A stretch of 64,000 bases of DNA from an unidentified bacterial endosymbiont (GCF_918320885.1 NZ_OU907312.1:1116465-1180464); one strand, 5' to 3'. Positions 1 through 8,615 are shown, numbered from the stretch's first letter. Translations and numbers: made by a program. The notes: generated from the letters alone by a model not told the origin.

Positions 1-851
1 GGATTCAGGATTTTATGCAGTGGTCGGCTTAGGTGGTGATAGAGCAGAAGCAACAACCCTATCAATAGCGTGAGACTAACGCTAGTGGCCGCACCAAAAG
101 GCCAATCACGAGCATTGAGGAATTGATTTTTAATCACATTCCCAATGAGGAGATGCTTCGCTCCGCCCAACAGATCAGCGACGTAAAATAGGCCCATGGC
201 TGGGAGAAAGACCAATATACAGCCACTCACAATACCGGGAAAGGTTAATGGGAGTACAATACGCATAAATCTCTGCCAGGCATTGGCCCCTAAATCTTCT
301 GCGGCCTCTAAATAGATCCAATCTAGTTTTTCAAGGGTGGCATAGAGCGGTAGGATCATAAAGGGTAGTAGGATATAGATCAGTCCTAAAATGACGGCCA
401 AAGGCGTATACAGGATTTGTAGGGGCTGTTTAACCACCCCCAGGGTCAGTAGTAGGGAGTTCAACACCCCTTTGGTGCCAATCAAGAGTTTAAAGGCATA
501 GAGGCGGACCAGGGAGTTGGTCCAAAAAGGGATTACCACCAGTAGCAATAGACACTGCTGACGTGCTCGCGGTTGTCTGGCGAGAAACAGCGCAAAGGGG
601 TAGCCGATGAGTAAGCAGAATAGGGTGGCGACTGTGGCCATGAATAGGGAGTGCCCCAGGACCGCAATATATAAAGGATCAGCGAGGCGGTGGTAGTTAT
701 CCAGCGTGAAGGTAGCCGTGATCAGCTGCTGCTCACCACGGGTGAGGAGGCTGGTGATGACAATCAGTAGGTTAGGGAACAAGACAAATAGGCCCAACCA
801 ACCGGTGATCAGGCCGATCACCAGATGACGGAATTTAGGAGAGGGCATCAT
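1..851 (-). CDS. potB: Spermidine/putrescine ABC transporter permease PotB (partial)
   Basis: Inner-membrane permease subunit of the PotABCD polyamine importer. The frame stays open from the ATG at 851 to base 1, giving 283 residues without a stop, so the C-terminus lies outside the window; E. coli PotB is about 275-285 residues. Hydrophobic segments begin about ten residues from the start. The permease loop that contacts the ATPase is visible as [14 protein letters not shown] followed by LPLTFPGI. The start overlaps the end of potA by 17 bases, which points to translational coupling as in E. coli; an ATG at 848 is an alternative start. potC and potD would be expected beyond the left edge. 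Confidence 0.93.
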   Translation of the reverse strand, partial: MMPSPKFRHLVIGLITGWLGLFVLFPNLLIVITSLLTRGEQQLITATFTLDNYHRLADPLYIAVLGHSLFMATVATLFCLLIGYPFALFLARQPRARQQCLLLLVVIPFWTNSLVRLYAFKLLIGTKGVLNSLLLTLGVVKQPLQILYTPLAVILGLIYILLPFMILPLYATLEKLDWIYLEAAEDLGANAWQRFMRIVLPLTFPGIVSGCILVFLPAMGLFYVADLLGGAKHLLIGNVIKNQFLNARDWPFGAATSVSLTLLIGLLLLLYHHLSRPLHKILN

Positions 852-1950
852 CGGTCAATACGACCTCCCAGCTTTCCACCCAAGTTACGGCCACTTTTTG
901 GTTCAGAGAGTGGTCAACATTGGGATCATCTTCATTAAAGAATTCGCTGATCCTCACGATTTGACCATTTTCCAGCTCGACCATGGAGTCCAGGGTCATC
1001 CCTTTATAGTTGCGTTCCCGAACGTAGCCAATCAGCCCGAGTTGCGGTTGATTATCATGGATCTCAGTGATCCGAAGATCTTCCGGTCGCAGTAACACCT
1101 TCAGTTGATGGTGAGCAGAGACTGCTTGGCGGACCAACAAGGTGCATTCATAACCCTGTACGTTAGCACAGATGCGTTCGGCATCGATACGGTAGAGCAT
1201 CTGGGCATTGAATAGGTTACTTTCGCCAATAAACTGGGCAACAAATAAATTCCGTGGCTCCTCATAAATTTCCCGAGGGCTGCCCTGCTGTTCGATAGTC
1301 CCTTCACGCATCACAATCAGACGATCAGCAATGGCTAGCGCCTCTTCTTGATCATGGGTGACCAAAATAAAGGTGATGCCTAATTCACGCTGCCAAGCTT
1401 TAAGCTCATTCTGCATTGTTTTACGCAGCTTATGGTCGAGTGCTGAGAGTGACTCATCCAGTAGTAATACCTTCGGGTGGTTGACCACCGCACGGGCAAT
1501 GGCCACCCGTTGCTGCTGCCCACCCGACAGTTGCTGAGGGTAGCGTTGTGCTAATCCATCCAGCTGTACCATCTTCAAGGCTTGGGTAACGCGACTCTGT
1601 AGGCAGTCTGCCGAGGTTTTTTTCATCCGCAAGCCAAAGGCGACATTATCAAAAACAGTCATATGGGGAAACAGTGCATAGCTTTGAAACACGGTGTTGG
1701 TATGACGCTGTTCAGCGGGTAGCTGAGTGATATCATGGCCATCTAAGATAATCGTACCCTGATCAGCACGGGTCAAGCCAGCAATCAGCCGTAATACCGT
1801 TGTTTTGCCGCAGCCTGACGGGCCTAAAATAGTGAGGAACTCCCCATCTTGAACCTGCAGGTTCAGATCGGAGATAATCCGCTTGCCGGCAAAACTTTTG
1901 CAGATCCCCCGCAGTTCGATAATCGGTTTATCAACCGTGTGTTCAGCCAT
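835..1950 (-). CDS. potA: Spermidine/putrescine ABC transporter ATPase PotA
   Basis: ATP-binding subunit of the PotABCD polyamine importer, acting on the cytoplasmic face of the inner membrane. The 371 residues match the 378 of E. coli. Walker A (GPSGCGKTT) is at residues 43-51, the ABC signature [14 protein letters not shown] at 141-154, Walker [13 protein letters not shown] at 161-172 and the H-loop VTHDQEEAL near 198. The C-terminal regulatory region ends in the PotA-typical WVESWEVVL. An AGGAG directly abuts the ATG with no spacer, and another lies about 15 bases upstream, so initiation may be weak; no better upstream start exists in frame. It is the first gene of the operon and overlaps potB. 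Confidence 0.96.
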   Translation of the reverse strand: MAEHTVDKPIIELRGICKSFAGKRIISDLNLQVQDGEFLTILGPSGCGKTTVLRLIAGLTRADQGTIILDGHDITQLPAEQRHTNTVFQSYALFPHMTVFDNVAFGLRMKKTSADCLQSRVTQALKMVQLDGLAQRYPQQLSGGQQQRVAIARAVVNHPKVLLLDESLSALDHKLRKTMQNELKAWQRELGITFILVTHDQEEALAIADRLIVMREGTIEQQGSPREIYEEPRNLFVAQFIGESNLFNAQMLYRIDAERICANVQGYECTLLVRQAVSAHHQLKVLLRPEDLRITEIHDNQPQLGLIGYVRERNYKGMTLDSMVELENGQIVRISEFFNEDDPNVDHSLNQKVAVTWVESWEVVLTDDALS

Positions 1951-2233
1951 CTCCTTTGAGTGGTCTCCTGTTAGACGCTAAGCTTGGCTGCGCATCATAG
2001 AATGGTGCAGCTTAAATTGAAAGCGATCTCTTTTGACCGGGGAGTGTTCTCAAGTCTGTCGAAACTTCAGAGGGGACGACGCCACTTGAAACAGTGGCCA
2101 CTCAAAAGGAGTGTCCGGCGATTGATGTCGATAAAAAGTTTAATTCGTCATGAAAAACCGGCCCAGATCCCTGAAGCTGGGTTTAGAATCCTTGTTAATA
2201 AACCGTCATTGAAAAAAAGATTATGGAGTGTTC

Positions 2234-2590
2234 CTAGCGAATCCACAGTGTTTTAGGATTGGGATGCGGTTGATTATTTAAACAATATTTCAAGCCGATC
2301 ACCATCCGAAGTGTAAACCAAATGGCTAATAAAAAATAGAGTATGAAACCGATGACAATCAGTGCCATGATGCAGGATAAACCATATCCAATCAGGCCTA
2401 ACACAACGCTTCTAAGCAAAAAAAGGTAGTGGCTGGTGCAGCAGTCATCGGCCTTATCTTGATTCAGGTAAACAAACACGACACCAATGAATGGGAAGAG
2501 CGGTGACAGCAGACTGCCCAGATATAAGCTATAGACTAACACTAAATTTTTTTTACCGCTTGTAGTGTAGTCTATAATGCGTTGGTCCAT
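2234..2590 (-). CDS. Small multi-pass membrane protein, DUF4870-like
   Basis: A 118-residue hydrophobic protein of unknown function. It opens with MDQRIIDYTTSGKKN. Hydrophobic segments lie at about residues 17-42 and 55-105, the latter probably two helices. The short polar stretch between them (NQDKADDCCTSHYLFLLRS) and the overall pattern resemble the DUF4870/Tic20-like family of small inner-membrane proteins found in many gammaproteobacteria. It lies between potA and pepB on the same strand and has no obvious operon partner. The family call is from general resemblance only. Confidence 0.65.
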   Translation of the reverse strand: MDQRIIDYTTSGKKNLVLVYSLYLGSLLSPLFPFIGVVFVYLNQDKADDCCTSHYLFLLRSVVLGLIGYGLSCIMALIVIGFILYFLLAIWFTLRMVIGLKYCLNNQPHPNPKTLWIR

Positions 2591-2641
2591 AACCTGTTAA
2601 TCCAGCGGAGTAAAATGGGTTAGTTTTCGACAGTAATTCTC

Positions 2642-3952
2642 TTAATTCTGGGTCGTACTGGCTGCCAGTTTCAGTAGAAAAGCGGCTACGGTGCGGACCC
2701 CGATACCTGTTGCCCCAGTCGCCCACTGTTGAACGCCGATTTTGCGATAGCTGGCGGCACAGTCAATATGTAACCACTTTTGTTGGTAGGGAGTGACAAA
2801 ATGCGAGAGGAAACCTGCCGCTGTGCTGGCACCCGCAGTATGGGCGCTAGCAGCCACATTACTCAAATCGGCAAAGTGTGAGGGGAGTTGCTGTCGGTGC
2901 CTCTCTTCCAGGGGTAGTCTCCAGAAAGATTCACGCTCCTGCAGGGCCGTAGCCAGTAGCAGAGAAGCCAGGTGATCATCGAAACTCAGCAGGGCATGAT
3001 AATCATCCCCCACTGCTATTTTGGCTGAGCCGGTGAGGGTCGCACAGTCAATGATCACTTGTGGCTGCTGTAAAGAGGCATCAATCAAGCCATCAGCTAG
3101 TACCAGCCGACCTTCAGCATCGCTGTCGACTACTTCAACTGTTTTGCCATTGCGATACCGGATCACGTCGCCTAAGGTGTAAGCCTGCCCACTCACTAGA
3201 TTGTCTGCACAGCAGAGGTAGAGCTTCACCCGTTGCTGCAGGCCACGGGCGGCTGCCAGCGCTAAGGCTCCAGTCACCAACGCCGCGCCACCCATGTCAG
3301 CCTTCATCGTTTCCATCGATTTCGACGGTTTTAAGCTATAGCCGCCACTATCAAAAGTGATCCCTTTGCCGACCAAACAGGCGAGCACGGGCGCGTTAGC
3401 CTGGCCGGTTGGATTGTAATCGAGGGTGAGCAGCACCGGTTCGCGAGCGGAGCCGCGCCCAACGTTGTAGAGGCCATGATATCCCTGCTGTTTTAACGCC
3501 TCTCCCCTGAGGCATTGATACTGTATCGAGGTGGCGGCCACTTGCTGGAGTAGGGCAATAGCCTCTTGGGCTAGTTGTTGCGGTCCTAAGGAGTTTGCAG
3601 GTCGATTGATGAGATCTCGGACCCAATCGACAGCGAACTGACGCTGCTGTAGGAGCTGCTGTTGTTCAGGGGCTAAGGGGGGCCATTCAATAGTTTGTTG
3701 CTGTTTGGCATCGCGGAAACCCAGCCAGAAGGCCCAACAGGACTCTAGATGCCAATCGGTTCCTGACAGGATCACCGCCTGGATCCCCAGGCTTGCCACG
3801 CGCCGGCCAGCCTGCTGGATGACCGAGAGCGGATCGTGAGCAGGCAGATGGATCATCATCCCTTGATGATCGGCACTAAGCAGTGCCTCCGGGCCCCACT
3901 GGGCAGGAGCGGGCTGGGAAGTTAGAGCAATTGGCATTCGACTATTTGCCAT
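2642..3952 (-). CDS. pepB: Peptidase B (M17 aminopeptidase)
   Basis: Cytosolic two-metal aminopeptidase of the leucine aminopeptidase family, releasing N-terminal residues from peptides. The 436 residues follow E. coli PepB (427) throughout. The catalytic region shows [15 protein letters not shown] with the metal-binding Lys and Asp, MKADMGGAA, and [11 protein letters not shown], a one-residue variant of the usual NTDAEGR. The C-terminus retains [13 protein letters not shown] and HIDCAASYR, typical of PepB rather than PepA. In E. coli pepB is the last gene of the isc region; here it lies far from iscX, head-to-head with trmJ, so the locus has been rearranged. Confidence 0.95.
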   Translation of the reverse strand: MANSRMPIALTSQPAPAQWGPEALLSADHQGMMIHLPAHDPLSVIQQAGRRVASLGIQAVILSGTDWHLESCWAFWLGFRDAKQQQTIEWPPLAPEQQQLLQQRQFAVDWVRDLINRPANSLGPQQLAQEAIALLQQVAATSIQYQCLRGEALKQQGYHGLYNVGRGSAREPVLLTLDYNPTGQANAPVLACLVGKGITFDSGGYSLKPSKSMETMKADMGGAALVTGALALAAARGLQQRVKLYLCCADNLVSGQAYTLGDVIRYRNGKTVEVVDSDAEGRLVLADGLIDASLQQPQVIIDCATLTGSAKIAVGDDYHALLSFDDHLASLLLATALQERESFWRLPLEERHRQQLPSHFADLSNVAASAHTAGASTAAGFLSHFVTPYQQKWLHIDCAASYRKIGVQQWATGATGIGVRTVAAFLLKLAASTTQN

Positions 3953-4100
3953 GGGTTATCTCTCCTGAAGCAGTGTGAAGCTTTCCATTTTGGCCTGTTT
4001 GATTAAAGTAACCGATTTTAGCGTTGATTGCAGTTACAATACGGTATTAACCGGCGAGAGCGACGGCTGGTCAACAGCTATTCAGAGCAGAGTATAAACG

Positions 4101-4823
4101 ATGTTACAGTCAATCCGTATTGTTTTGGTGGAGCCCTCCCATCCAGGGAATATAGGAGCGACCGCCCGGGCGATGAAGACCATGGGGCTAGCCTCCCTGC
4201 TCTTAGTCAACCCTCAGGTTAGACCAGATGCCCAGAGCATCGCCTTGGCTGCGGGCGCCAGTGATGTGCTCGATACACTCACTATAGTGGATAGCCTCGC
4301 CGAGGCGATTGGCGATTGTGGCTTGGTAGTCGGTCTCAGTAACCGGTTACGCACTCTGGCTTGGCCAGCGCTGACGCCACGCCAGGGTGCTGAGGTGGTC
4401 TTGCAGGAAGTTCGCCAGTATCCAGTGGCGCTGCTGTTTGGGTGTGAGCGAAACGGGCTTAGTAATGCTGCCTTGCAGCAGTGCCACTATCAGATCACTA
4501 TCCCAGCGAATCCCGACTATAGCTCGTTGAATGTCGCGATGGCGGTACAGATCATCACCTATGAGCTGTACAGCGCCTATGGTGAGCAGCCAACCCCCGC
4601 TGTCGATGACTTGACAGAGTATCCTTCGGTCGCTGCTTTGGACGATTTTTATCGCCATCTCGCACGTGTCTTAGAGAAGATAGGGTTTATACGTCCCCAG
4701 GGCTCTGGGCAGGTACTGCCGCAGTGTCGTCGTTTATTCACTCGCGCCCGCTTAGAGGAGGGAGAGCTTCGTTTATGGCGTGGTATTTTAACGGCGATTG
4801 AAAAACGGAGTCGTTCGACTTAA
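4101..4823 (+). CDS. trmJ: tRNA (cytidine/uridine-2'-O-)-methyltransferase TrmJ
   Basis: SPOUT-class methyltransferase that 2'-O-methylates position 32 in the anticodon loop of several tRNAs. The 240 residues (E. coli 246) begin MLQSIRIVLVEPSHPGNIG, as in TrmJ. The trefoil-knot region is visible as FGCERNGLSNAAL and YSSLNVAMAVQIITYE, the SAM-binding part. The C-terminal RRLFTRARLEEGELRLWRGIL is also conserved. In E. coli trmJ is directly upstream of iscR; here mobile debris follows it and iscR is 40 kb away. The start is fixed by alignment with the E. coli N-terminus. Confidence 0.95.
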   Translation: MLQSIRIVLVEPSHPGNIGATARAMKTMGLASLLLVNPQVRPDAQSIALAAGASDVLDTLTIVDSLAEAIGDCGLVVGLSNRLRTLAWPALTPRQGAEVVLQEVRQYPVALLFGCERNGLSNAALQQCHYQITIPANPDYSSLNVAMAVQIITYELYSAYGEQPTPAVDDLTEYPSVAALDDFYRHLARVLEKIGFIRPQGSGQVLPQCRRLFTRARLEEGELRLWRGILTAIEKRSRST

Positions 4824-4944
4824 GCCAAATCACTATACTTGTAGAAGTTTGAACTTGATGTGACAAACCTCTTGACGAGGTTTAGGTTATCCATTTTGAT
4901 AGTTGCACACTAAACAACATCAAATTAAGAAGGAGAACCTCAGG

Positions 4945-5419
4945 CTGTACAGTACTGAAAAACTCATTAAAAATAAAGTTGGGCTACTGAATCTTGCTGA
5001 AGAGCTAGGAAATATATCAAAAGCCTGTAAGATCATGGGTTATTCTAGAGAGCCTTTACCAGGAAGCAGTGGCTGAGGGTGGCGTTGAAGCCCTGCTGGA
5101 TAAGAGTCGTAGGAAACCCAATTTAGCCAATCGAGTTGATCCACTACTTGAAGAGCGAGTGATTGAGTATGCTATCCAGTTCCCGGCCTACGGCCAACTC
5201 AGGGCAAGCAATGAGCTTCGTAAGGAAGGTATCTTTGTATCGGCGAGCGGTGTTCGTTCAATTTGGTTACGTCACCAATTATCCAGCAAAAAGCAGCGCT
5301 TAACAGCTCTGGAGAGCAAGATGGCTGAAGAAGGGCTCGTGCTGACTAGGGAAGACGGTATCTCACCTGTTCGGTGCCCAATCGCTTCGCTCACGCCGCT
5401 CCGCTGCGGCTTCCGGTAG
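4945..5419 (+). pseudogene. IS481-family-like transposase remnant (N-terminal part)
   Basis: Remnant of a DDE transposase with an N-terminal helix-turn-helix. The first part, STEKLIKNKVGLLNLAEEL to KIMGYSR, reads in one frame from a CTG at 4945 behind an AAGGAG at 4931-4936. Near 5050 the reading shifts frame into FYQEAVAEGGVEALLDKSRRKPN, which continues to about 5360. The expected sequence between the parts (DTFYRYQEA type) is partly missing, so there is a frameshifting deletion. The tail after TREDG is unrelated and the whole catalytic core is absent. Family assignment rests on remembered resemblance to IS481-type helix-turn-helix domains. Confidence 0.7.
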
Positions 5420-5487
5420 CCCCTGGACAGCTCTCCTCTCCAATATTTTAGCGAACGTATTCATTTGTCTGTAGGAGCAAATCTCAT

Positions 5488-5522
5488 TTGCCACCCTGTA
5501 ATAAATACGGTATAATACCGTA
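5488..5522 (+). promoter_or_regulatory. Promoter with overlapping palindromic operator of the toxin/antitoxin pair
   Basis: TTGCCA (5488-5493), a 17-base spacer and a perfect TATAAT (5511-5516) form a near-consensus sigma-70 promoter. The -10 box is embedded in a perfect 17-base palindrome, TACGGTATAATACCGTA (5506-5522). This layout is typical of autorepressed toxin/antitoxin operons. It places transcription start near 5523, so the antitoxin must start at the ATG at 5554 and not further upstream. Confidence 0.8.
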
Positions 5523-5553
5523 TACAGCATACGTCCGTAAAGTGGTGAAAGTT

Positions 5554-5823
5554 ATGCATACAGTCGCTCGATTTGATCTAACAATGAACGCCGATGAAAA
5601 AGAGTTTGTAGCTCGTGCAGCCGCCTTAAAAGGTATAACCATGGCTGCTTTTGTAAGATCAGCAGCCAAAGAAAAGGCTAGGGAACTATTAGCACGAGAG
5701 ACGCAAGTAACCATGACATCTCAAGATTTTCAAGCATTCACAGCTGCTCTTAATTCAGCATTTATGCCTAATACTGCCCTGCAAAATGCGATAAATCTGG
5801 CACACCAGGTGAAACGTGTTTGA
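5554..5823 (+). CDS. DUF1778 (TacA-like) antitoxin
   Basis: An 89-residue protein of the DUF1778/TacA antitoxin family. The N-terminal half, with VARFDLTMNADEKEFVARAA and ITMAAFVRSAA, fits the ribbon-helix-helix DNA-binding fold. The C-terminal half would wrap the partner acetyltransferase and neutralise it. The ATG at 5554 is chosen because a strong promoter and palindrome end at 5522, excluding upstream starts. The stop overlaps the start of the toxin gene by 8 bases. It is likely autoregulated through the palindrome over its -10 box. It sits between transposase remnants, so it may have been acquired horizontally. Confidence 0.85.
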   Translation: MHTVARFDLTMNADEKEFVARAAALKGITMAAFVRSAAKEKARELLARETQVTMTSQDFQAFTAALNSAFMPNTALQNAINLAHQVKRV

Positions 5824-6301
5824 GGAACAATTACTTAATCCCGATTATCACGATCGCCGTAACTTTACTTCGGGGATCAGTGAACTTGATGAATATATTC
5901 AGCGTTTCGCAGCTCAGCAAAGCAAAAAAAACATTGCTGTGGTACGGGTGTTAGTCGATAGCACAACGCCTCATGTCATACTAGGTTATTACAGTCTGAG
6001 CGCAGCTCAGATTGATGTTATGCAGTTAGATGACAAAGCCCGCAAAAAGTTACCGCGGTATCCAATACCCTGTTTTCGAATGGGACGTTTAGCTGTCCAC
6101 TCAGCTCATCAAGGTCGTGGATTAGGAAGGCTCTTGATTGGTTGTGTCATCGAGCGCTGTCTTGAGGCTAAAAAGCAAGTTGCTGCCTACGCGCTGGTAG
6201 TTGATGCAAAAGGAAATCAAGCTAAAAAGTTTTGTGAGCACTATGGATTTATAGCATGTTATGAAAACCCGATGACTTTATACCTTCTGCTCGGCGGATA
6301 A
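5816..6301 (+). CDS. GNAT-family acetyltransferase toxin (TacT-like)
   Basis: A 161-residue GNAT acetyltransferase. Known TacT-type toxins acetylate the amino group of charged aminoacyl-tRNA and stop translation. The acetyl-CoA binding signature is HQGRGLGRLLIG, preceded by the conserved strand RMGRLAVHSA. A catalytic-type Tyr is present in the C-terminal EHYGFIACYENPMTLYL. The start is GTG at 5816, inside the end of the antitoxin gene, which indicates coupled translation. The frame is intact with no visible lesion, so the pair could still be active. The tRNA target cannot be read from the sequence. Confidence 0.85.
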   Translation: MFEEQLLNPDYHDRRNFTSGISELDEYIQRFAAQQSKKNIAVVRVLVDSTTPHVILGYYSLSAAQIDVMQLDDKARKKLPRYPIPCFRMGRLAVHSAHQGRGLGRLLIGCVIERCLEAKKQVAAYALVVDAKGNQAKKFCEHYGFIACYENPMTLYLLLGG

Positions 6302-6391
6302 TTCAAGGATTGGCAGGCCATAGCTCGTTTCTAGGTGGCTACTTCTGCGAGAATTTGGTCTCGACCAAATTTAGCTTGCTGAGGACCTAAA

Positions 6392-6563
6392 GTAAGCGAC
6401 AAGCCAGTACCGTATTGACTATTGAGAAGAGCGGTTTATGTTCCAGGGCAGGAGCTCTTTAATGCGGTTGATAGGATGCTCAGCGATCACCGCAAGCACC
6501 TGACGCAAGTAGCCCTCCGGCTCAATACCGTTTAATTGGCAGGTTCCGATGATCGTATAGTCA
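6392..6563 (-). pseudogene. IS66-family transposase C-terminal remnant
   Basis: Reading leftwards, this fragment encodes [20 protein letters not shown] followed by [20 protein letters not shown]. This is the conserved C-terminal signature of IS66-type TnpC transposases. The element end may be near 6392, where the sequence GTAAGCGAC resembles IS66 termini. On its right the fragment joins IS1-family sequence at about 6563. No other IS66 sequence is present, so it is a dead scrap. Confidence 0.75.
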
Positions 6564-6834
6564 GCGTCGTAAGGTTTCAGTGGTTCTTGGCCCAAAAACA
6601 GGAGCAAGCACCTTTTTACGCTTAGTATTAAAACCGTAAAAAAGCCAGGGTTGTTGACGTTTGTTGCCAACCCACCCCCATTGTTCATCCATCTCACCAA
6701 TCAGTGCCACATCAGCAATAGCTTGCTGTTGACTGCTTACCTGGGCGGGGGCTAATTTTTTTTAAGCGCCGTATGACGGTATTTTTACTAATTCCAAGGA
6801 CACGACCGGTCTCTCTGACACCAGAACCATTGAA
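6564..6834 (-). pseudogene. IS1-family insA 3' end and insB 5' part
   Basis: Read leftwards from 6834 this gives NGSGVRETGRVLGISKNTVI, the helix-turn-helix of InsA, ending at a TAG (6752-6754) after the A8 run. In the -1 frame it continues as insB with [19 protein letters not shown] and PWLF. A one-base deletion then shifts the frame; the expected continuation [20 protein letters not shown] is visible in the next frame. The sequence ends at the IS66 junction. The insA half matches exactly the missing part of the fragment at 8118-8297. Confidence 0.78.
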
Positions 6835-6911
6835 TGATCTTGCTACCCTTTAACGGACACAACGAAGAGGAACAAAGCGTATAATTTTTTGTTACTTTTT
6901 GAGGTGAAGTT

Positions 6912-7211
6912 ATGAATCAAGGGGAATCAAGGAGCTATGATAAGGAATTCAAGCTGAATGCGGTAAAGCTGTATCACAGCACTGGTAAAACGCTCTGTCA
7001 ATTGAGCGAGGAATTGGGAGTTCCCAAGAGTACATTGGCAGGGTGGGTCCATCAGCATAACAAGGATGGTGCAGAGGCTTTCCCGGGCAAAGGATACCTG
7101 AAAGCGTCTGATGCTGAGCTCAGTCAATTGCGGAAAGAATTGGCGATAGCACGCGAAGAGAGGGATATCCTAAAAAAAGCCTTGGGCATCTTCTCAGTGG
7201 CCCGCAAGTAA
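6912..7211 (+). CDS. IS3-family transposase OrfA
   Basis: A 99-residue DNA-binding protein of an IS3-type element. The N-terminal helix-turn-helix is visible as DKEFKLNAVKLYHSTGKTL and LSEELGVPKSTLAGWVHQH. A C-terminal leucine-zipper-like helix follows (ELSQLRKELAIAREERDILKK). An A7G slippery run at 7172-7179 lies near the end. A -1 slip there joins the orfB frame without an intervening stop, giving the OrfAB fusion that is the transposase of this family. It starts at ATG 6912 just after GAGGTGA. Confidence 0.93.
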   Translation: MNQGESRSYDKEFKLNAVKLYHSTGKTLCQLSEELGVPKSTLAGWVHQHNKDGAEAFPGKGYLKASDAELSQLRKELAIAREERDILKKALGIFSVARK

Positions 7212-7222
7212 AATACCAGTTT

Positions 7223-8077
7223 ATGCAAAAGCATGCTGGGGAATTCAGCGTAGAGAGGATGTCCAACGTGTTAGGTGTATCCCGCAGTGGCTATTATCAG
7301 TTTATCAAGGCTGAGCCATCCAAGCGCTATTGTGAGGATGAGCGTTTAATATCTGAAATTAAAGAGGTTTATACCATAAGCAACCAAATTTACGGTAGCC
7401 CACGTATCCATGCTGAGTTACGAGCTAGAGGTGAGCGCTGTTCACGCAAACGGGTTTGTCGGCTAATGAAAGCAGCCCATATTGCGGCTAAGATGAAAAA
7501 ACGATTTAAGGTAACCACAATAGTCGATCCAAAGGCCGCAGTGGCGCCTAATTTACTCAAGCAGAAGTTCACAGCCACTCGCCCTGATCAATACTGGGCA
7601 GCAGATATTACCTATATTCCGACCCAAGAGGGATGGTTGTATGTTGCTATCGTACTGGACCTGTTCTCTCGTAGTATCGTGGGGATGGATATGCAAGCTC
7701 ACATGACCACCGAGTTAGTAGCCGCAGCATTACGCCAGGCAATAACACGGAGGAAGCCTGCTGCAGGTCTCATCCACCACTCCGACCGAGGCAGCCAGTA
7801 TACCAGCAAAGGATTCAAGGCTGTATCGGCGCATCACCAGATAACGCTTAGCATGAGTAGTACGGGCAATTGTTATGACAATGCAGTAGCAGAGAGTTTT
7901 TTCCATACCTTAAAAACAGAGCACACCCACTTTGAACGTTTTGAGAGCAGAGAACAAGCCAAATTGAGCATTTTTGAATACGTAGAAGTGTTTTATAACC
8001 GACAGAGACGGCACTCAACGCTAGGCTATCTGTCTCCTGTAAATTTTGAAAAAAATTGGTTATCCCAGGTCGCTTAA
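7223..8077 (+). CDS. IS3-family transposase OrfB (DDE integrase domain)
   Basis: Catalytic part of the IS3-type transposase, 284 residues. An N-terminal HTH_21-like region (SVERMSNVLGVSRSGYYQF) precedes the retroviral integrase fold. All three catalytic acids are present: Asp in YWAADITYIPT, Asp in HHSDRGSQYTS and Glu in YDNAVAESFFHTLK. The conserved end YNRQRRHSTLGYLSPVNFE is complete. It is probably made mainly as a fusion with OrfA through -1 frameshifting at 7172-7179; the ATG at 7223 could also serve for separate OrfB. No lesion is visible. Confidence 0.93.
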   Translation: MQKHAGEFSVERMSNVLGVSRSGYYQFIKAEPSKRYCEDERLISEIKEVYTISNQIYGSPRIHAELRARGERCSRKRVCRLMKAAHIAAKMKKRFKVTTIVDPKAAVAPNLLKQKFTATRPDQYWAADITYIPTQEGWLYVAIVLDLFSRSIVGMDMQAHMTTELVAAALRQAITRRKPAAGLIHHSDRGSQYTSKGFKAVSAHHQITLSMSSTGNCYDNAVAESFFHTLKTEHTHFERFESREQAKLSIFEYVEVFYNRQRRHSTLGYLSPVNFEKNWLSQVA

Positions 8078-8117
8078 GGTTTCTCTTCTCTGTGTCTAAA
8101 AAAAGGTGGCAAGATCA

Positions 8118-8297
8118 GAAAGCCATATCCACAAGGCGTTGAGCAGTTCCAGGCTTACGGCCACTGTAGTGGTATTCTACCTGGAAGTACCGTCGACAAG
8201 CCCGACAGTGGAAGCGTTGTAATCCATTTGGGGCCCTGCCATTCTTGACTACCCTTTCTTGCCCACAGTAACGACATTTAACCTCTATCACCGCCAT
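8118..8297 (-). pseudogene. IS1-family insA 5' part
   Basis: Sixty codons of InsA beginning MAVIEVKCRYCGQERVVKNG, with the zinc-binding pattern CRYC...CRAC and the tail RLVDMAF. The IS3 element interrupts it immediately after MAF. The continuation NGSGVRETGR is found on the other side at 6834. The start ATG at 8297 lies about 60 bases inside the IS1 terminus at 8356. Confidence 0.85.
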
Positions 8298-8356
8298 CTG
8301 AAAACTTCCTTGTTTTGATAGAAATCATAACACATCAGTCAATAGGAGAGATCACC

Positions 8357-8615
8357 AGAGAAGCATGAAAGTGAGCGTATGGGCCATACCGATAGCCTAA
8401 TCAATAGCATCCAGGGGCCTCCAACCGATTGTAGCTGATCCTATACCGTTAGGATCTACTCTCACAGCCCTTGAAGCGCTACTCCACGTGGCTCAGTTCA
8501 GGGGGCGGAGTTATCCTTGCTCTCCGCTATCAAGAGTGTTACTATCAGTGGGTTTTAAGGTGAGTGGGCTAGATTAGAGATTGGCCCCTCAGATGAATGA
8601 TGACAAGGGCCTGTT
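8357..8615 (+). other. Non-coding region with rpsO leader
   Basis: No gene is visible between the IS1 end and rpsO. truB, which precedes rpsO in E. coli, is absent here. Close to the gene, GGCCC (8583-8587) can pair with GGGCC (8607-8611), which overlaps the region just upstream of the rpsO ATG. In E. coli the S15 protein represses its own mRNA through a leader structure at this place, so this hairpin is a candidate for the same control. I could not pick a convincing promoter. Confidence 0.45.

Larger units (their letters stand above)
6835..8117 (+). mobile_element. Complete IS3-family insertion sequence with 3-bp target duplication
   Basis: A 1283-base element. Both ends begin, read inward, with TGATCTTGC(T/C)ACC and share further matches, forming imperfect terminal inverted repeats of the IS3 type. 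The flanking trinucleotide GAA occurs on both sides (6832-6834 and 8118-8120). Removing the element and one GAA restores the insA frame of the host IS1 copy without a break, so the boundaries are exact. It carries orfA and orfB with a slippery A7G run. All parts needed for transposition appear intact. Confidence 0.92.
6564..8356 (-). mobile_element. IS1-family element, left-truncated and interrupted by an IS3-family element
   Basis: An IS1-type element on the minus strand. Its right terminus at 8356 begins GGTGAT when read inward, like IS1 termini, followed by the usual short leader before insA. insA starts at 8297, is cut after codon 60 by an IS3 insertion, and resumes at 6834. insB continues leftward to about 6564, where IS66-like sequence replaces its end. 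A run of eight A (minus strand, 6756-6763) lies just before the insA stop and would allow the programmed -1 frameshift known for IS1. The DDE half of insB is missing, so the element is dead. Confidence 0.8.

Noticed and set aside
1984-2256. Open frame of 90 codons upstream of potA
   Set aside because: Composition is basic and unlike a folded protein, there is no ribosome-binding site, and it overlaps the end of the next gene on the other strand.
5488-5553. N-terminal extension of the antitoxin from a TTG at 5488
   Set aside because: That TTG is the -35 box of the promoter; the transcript starts downstream of it, so the ATG at 5554 must be used.
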